This document shows, in pieces, positions 62,054 to 64,000 of a stretch of 64,000 bases of DNA. Under the pieces are notes generated by a model. The model ran no database searches. It was not told where the DNA came from and saw only the letters and a program-made list of their open reading frames with translations. The position numbers and the translations under genes are program-made. The stretch is from Bacteroidota bacterium (GTDB lineage Bacteria; Bacteroidota; Ignavibacteria; Palsa-1295), in assembly GCA_018266755.1 (NCBI GenBank), contig JAFDZW010000005.1, forward strand, positions 775,233 to 839,232, read 5' to 3'. The stretch's first letter is position 1, and every line of letters starts with the position of its first letter.

Positions 62054-64000
62054 ATGAATCGAATGAAACATCTTCGAGCGATTATTTTTCTCTCGATCGT
62101 TCTGAGCGCGCTTGGTGTCGGGAGCTTGCATGCGCAGAGCGATACAATTGTGATTTCCCCCGCGCATGGTACCTCAGATCCGTGCGGTTTCCACATGACC
62201 GTCAAGAACCGTAATAGCGCCAATGCGGCGATCTTTAAGATCAAGCTTGAGTTACTTTCCGCCGATGGTACCGGCTTCGGCGATCCGTCAGCGCCGTATG
62301 TCCCTACGGGGTGGGTTGCCGGGCTCGACCAGAATTCGACGGTCATCGATTCCTTCCAAGCACAGGTGAACGGTATCGCTGCGGGCGCCACACTCAGCGG
62401 TTTCAAATTTGCATATTTCAACGACGGTACGCACGAGTATGACGCTCCGAAGACCATCAAGTGGACCACGTACGACAATGCAGACAATCAGCTCTCTACA
62501 GGGCAGATCGCACCGACATGCGTACCATTCCAATTCTTCTCGACGTACGACACGGCGACCGTGTTTACCGATCTGAGCGGCTGCGATCCGATGTTCCACT
62601 TTACGGTCGGCAATCGTAACGATCTGGCTCGGCCGATCGGGTACATGCGCTTCCAGCTCGTGACCCCGACCTCGGGCACCCTGCGTCCGGCAAAGTGTAC
62701 CGCACCGAGCGATTGGGTGTTGGATTCCGTCACGGCGTATTCCGCATACTATCATACCGACAATAATGCGATTGAAACCGGCAATGGCAAAGGTATCTTC
62801 AATGTCGGGCTACGAGGCAATACGAACGTCACAAAGCATAGCTTTGCATGGTGGGCTTCGGACGATCAGAACTTCTTCATCGATCGCGATACGATCTTTA
62901 ATATTCCGATCCAAGCAACCTGCGTCACCTCCGATAACGACAGCATTACTGCCGACGCCGGTACGAACGGTTGCTTATACACCATGACGGTGCGCAACTG
63001 GCACGTTTCGAACCTCATCGCGCCGGGCCCGATCACAAAGATCGTACTCAAGTCACAAACACCGGGAGTGCATTTCGATGGCGCACCGAACGCGCCGGCA
63101 AAATGGACGAAGACAGTAACCGCAGATAGCATCGTCTATGCGGCCGATAGTGTCAAACGCGGTATTCCGGGCGGCATCATCAGCACGCAGTTCAGCTATT
63201 CGGTGACTGGCTCGACCACCACTCCGTTCACGATCGGTTGGCAGACGTACCGCCCGCAAGGACTCATTAGCTCGGGTTCCTATTCATCGACATGTGAAGT
63301 ACAGCAGCCGCGCGGCGACTCCTTGAAGGTCGATGCTGGTGCGAACGAGTGCGATTTTGTCGCCCATGTGATCAACTTGCACAATACGCCTGCATCGAAT
63401 ATCGGCAGCATTTCGCTTTCGATCCCGAGCGGGACGGGTCAGTTGATTGGGGTTGCCAGCTCGTCGGGCTGGAACATTGCCAGTGTATCGCCCACCGAAC
63501 TGAAGTATAGCGAAGCGGGCGCTCCGCAGACTACCGGATCGACGCAGGACCTTACCTTCACACTGAAGCCAAAGACTGCCGGCCAGCCGGTTACTCTTAC
63601 TTGCAAGACGAATGACGAATCGAGCACACAGGTGTGGACCGGTACCGCCGATATCACGTGCTCGCCGGCTCCAACGCCGTGCGATACGGTAACCGAAGGC
63701 TTGATTGCACCGATCGACTCCTGCTACCATTCGTTTACCGTTGCAAGCCGCGGAGGCGCAGACATCACCTCGATCACGTTTGCACCGAACCCAACGGCTT
63801 GGAAAGTCGATAGCATTCTTGCCACGCCGTCTAACTGGACGTCGTCGATCGACGCGAACGGCGTTGCAACGTTCACGTCGACGAGCGGGATCTTGTCCAA
63901 CGAATCGTTGGGCGGGTTCAACCTCAAATTCCAAGGAAACGATACGCCGGATAACTTCACGGTGACCGTCACTTCGACCGATCGCAACAATCATGCATGT
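62054..64000 (+). CDS. large secreted cysteine-paired repeat protein (partial, runs off the window)
   Basis: The frame is open from an ATG at 62054 (a second ATG at 62063) to the last base, 649 codons with no stop. A signal peptide ends near LHAQ (residue 28). The rest consists of five similar units, each opening at a Cys (44, 177, 307, 433, 557) within a pattern C-x-F-x-(V)-x-N-R/L and closing at another Cys (156, 290, 414, 536, 649). Unit spacing is 124-133 residues and the content is beta-rich, like Ig-fold modules with one disulfide each. The C-terminus, where a T9SS domain may be expected, is outside the window. The 159-bp leader contains ATTTGG...ATATTC, a possible promoter. Confidence 0.85.
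   Translation, partial: MNRMKHLRAIIFLSIVLSALGVGSLHAQSDTIVISPAHGTSDPCGFHMTVKNRNSANAAIFKIKLELLSADGTGFGDPSAPYVPTGWVAGLDQNSTVIDSFQAQVNGIAAGATLSGFKFAYFNDGTHEYDAPKTIKWTTYDNADNQLSTGQIAPTCVPFQFFSTYDTATVFTDLSGCDPMFHFTVGNRNDLARPIGYMRFQLVTPTSGTLRPAKCTAPSDWVLDSVTAYSAYYHTDNNAIETGNGKGIFNVGLRGNTNVTKHSFAWWASDDQNFFIDRDTIFNIPIQATCVTSDNDSITADAGTNGCLYTMTVRNWHVSNLIAPGPITKIVLKSQTPGVHFDGAPNAPAKWTKTVTADSIVYAADSVKRGIPGGIISTQFSYSVTGSTTTPFTIGWQTYRPQGLISSGSYSSTCEVQQPRGDSLKVDAGANECDFVAHVINLHNTPASNIGSISLSIPSGTGQLIGVASSSGWNIASVSPTELKYSEAGAPQTTGSTQDLTFTLKPKTAGQPVTLTCKTNDESSTQVWTGTADITCSPAPTPCDTVTEGLIAPIDSCYHSFTVASRGGADITSITFAPNPTAWKVDSILATPSNWTSSIDANGVATFTSTSGILSNESLGGFNLKFQGNDTPDNFTVTVTSTDRNNHAC

Noticed and set aside
62288-63994. 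minus-strand frames opposite the last gene (62288-62755, 63284-63994)
   Set aside because: The plus strand has a continuous 649-codon frame with signal peptide and regular cysteine repeats; the minus-strand frames are fragments without motifs.

Overview
The window reads as chromosome from a Gram-negative member of the Bacteroidota/Chlorobiota (FCB) group. Several secreted proteins end in the C-terminal sorting domain of the type IX secretion system (T9SS, 'YPNP...G.Y.L'). The tmRNA tag ends in DYSYAMAA, close to the Chlorobium tag as I remember it (ADDYSYAMAA). Shine-Dalgarno sequences are weak, and GTG and TTG starts are fairly common. A Kapabacteria/Ignavibacteria-like lineage is my best guess, but it is an inference. 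No tRNA, rRNA, CRISPR array, transposase or phage gene was seen.

Layout. 1-3.8 kb: hslV-hslU protease genes with a C39-like cysteine peptidase and an enoyl-CoA hydratase. 3.8-5.6 kb: a TetR regulator with two operator-like palindromes, a small secreted protein and a lipoprotein cytochrome c. 5.7-18 kb: secreted proteins (IgGFc-binding type, an Asp-box/T9SS protein, an AT-rich T9SS orphan) among housekeeping genes (ispG, rhomboid, PASTA protein, phosphoesterase, rnhA, penicillin acylase). 18-31 kb: HMA lipoprotein, trmD, YtxH/DUF948-type envelope proteins, a TonB-dependent receptor, an oligopeptide-binding lipoprotein, an ECF sigma/anti-sigma-barrel/lipoprotein operon, an aldo/keto reductase, rpmA-rplU and an SDR epimerase. 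31.2-32.9 kb: tmRNA (ssrA), then a gene-free kilobase of nested palindromes and a 207-bp-period direct repeat. 32.9-42.7 kb: prolyl iminopeptidase, transporter, membrane proteins, an Omp85 protein, DUF2795, tyrS, smpB and an NlpC/P60 hydrolase. 42.9-51.8 kb: four tandem paralogues of about 715 residues. 52-54 kb: NfeD and an orphan ABC permease. 54-62 kb: a co-directional run glgA - DUF4270-like lipoprotein - barrel - rpiB - glyA - tatC - ispB. 62 kb to the end: a large secreted repeat protein that leaves the window.

How parts fit together. SmpB and tmRNA, the two parts of trans-translation, are both here about 10 kb apart. The most striking block is the tandem array of four secreted Asp-box proteins. 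Each is preceded, 58-65 bp before its start, by a TGTA(A/T)C element with a GYY hexamer 17 bp further on. The same arrangement lies directly in front of the ECF sigma gene at 27 kb. That sigma gene is followed by a protein with an anti-sigma-like N-terminus, one inner-membrane helix and an outer-membrane-barrel-like C-terminus, and then by a lipoprotein. My hypothesis is an envelope-sensing sigma circuit that drives expression of a family of T9SS surface proteins. A 98-bp tract identical between two of the paralogues points to gene conversion within the array.
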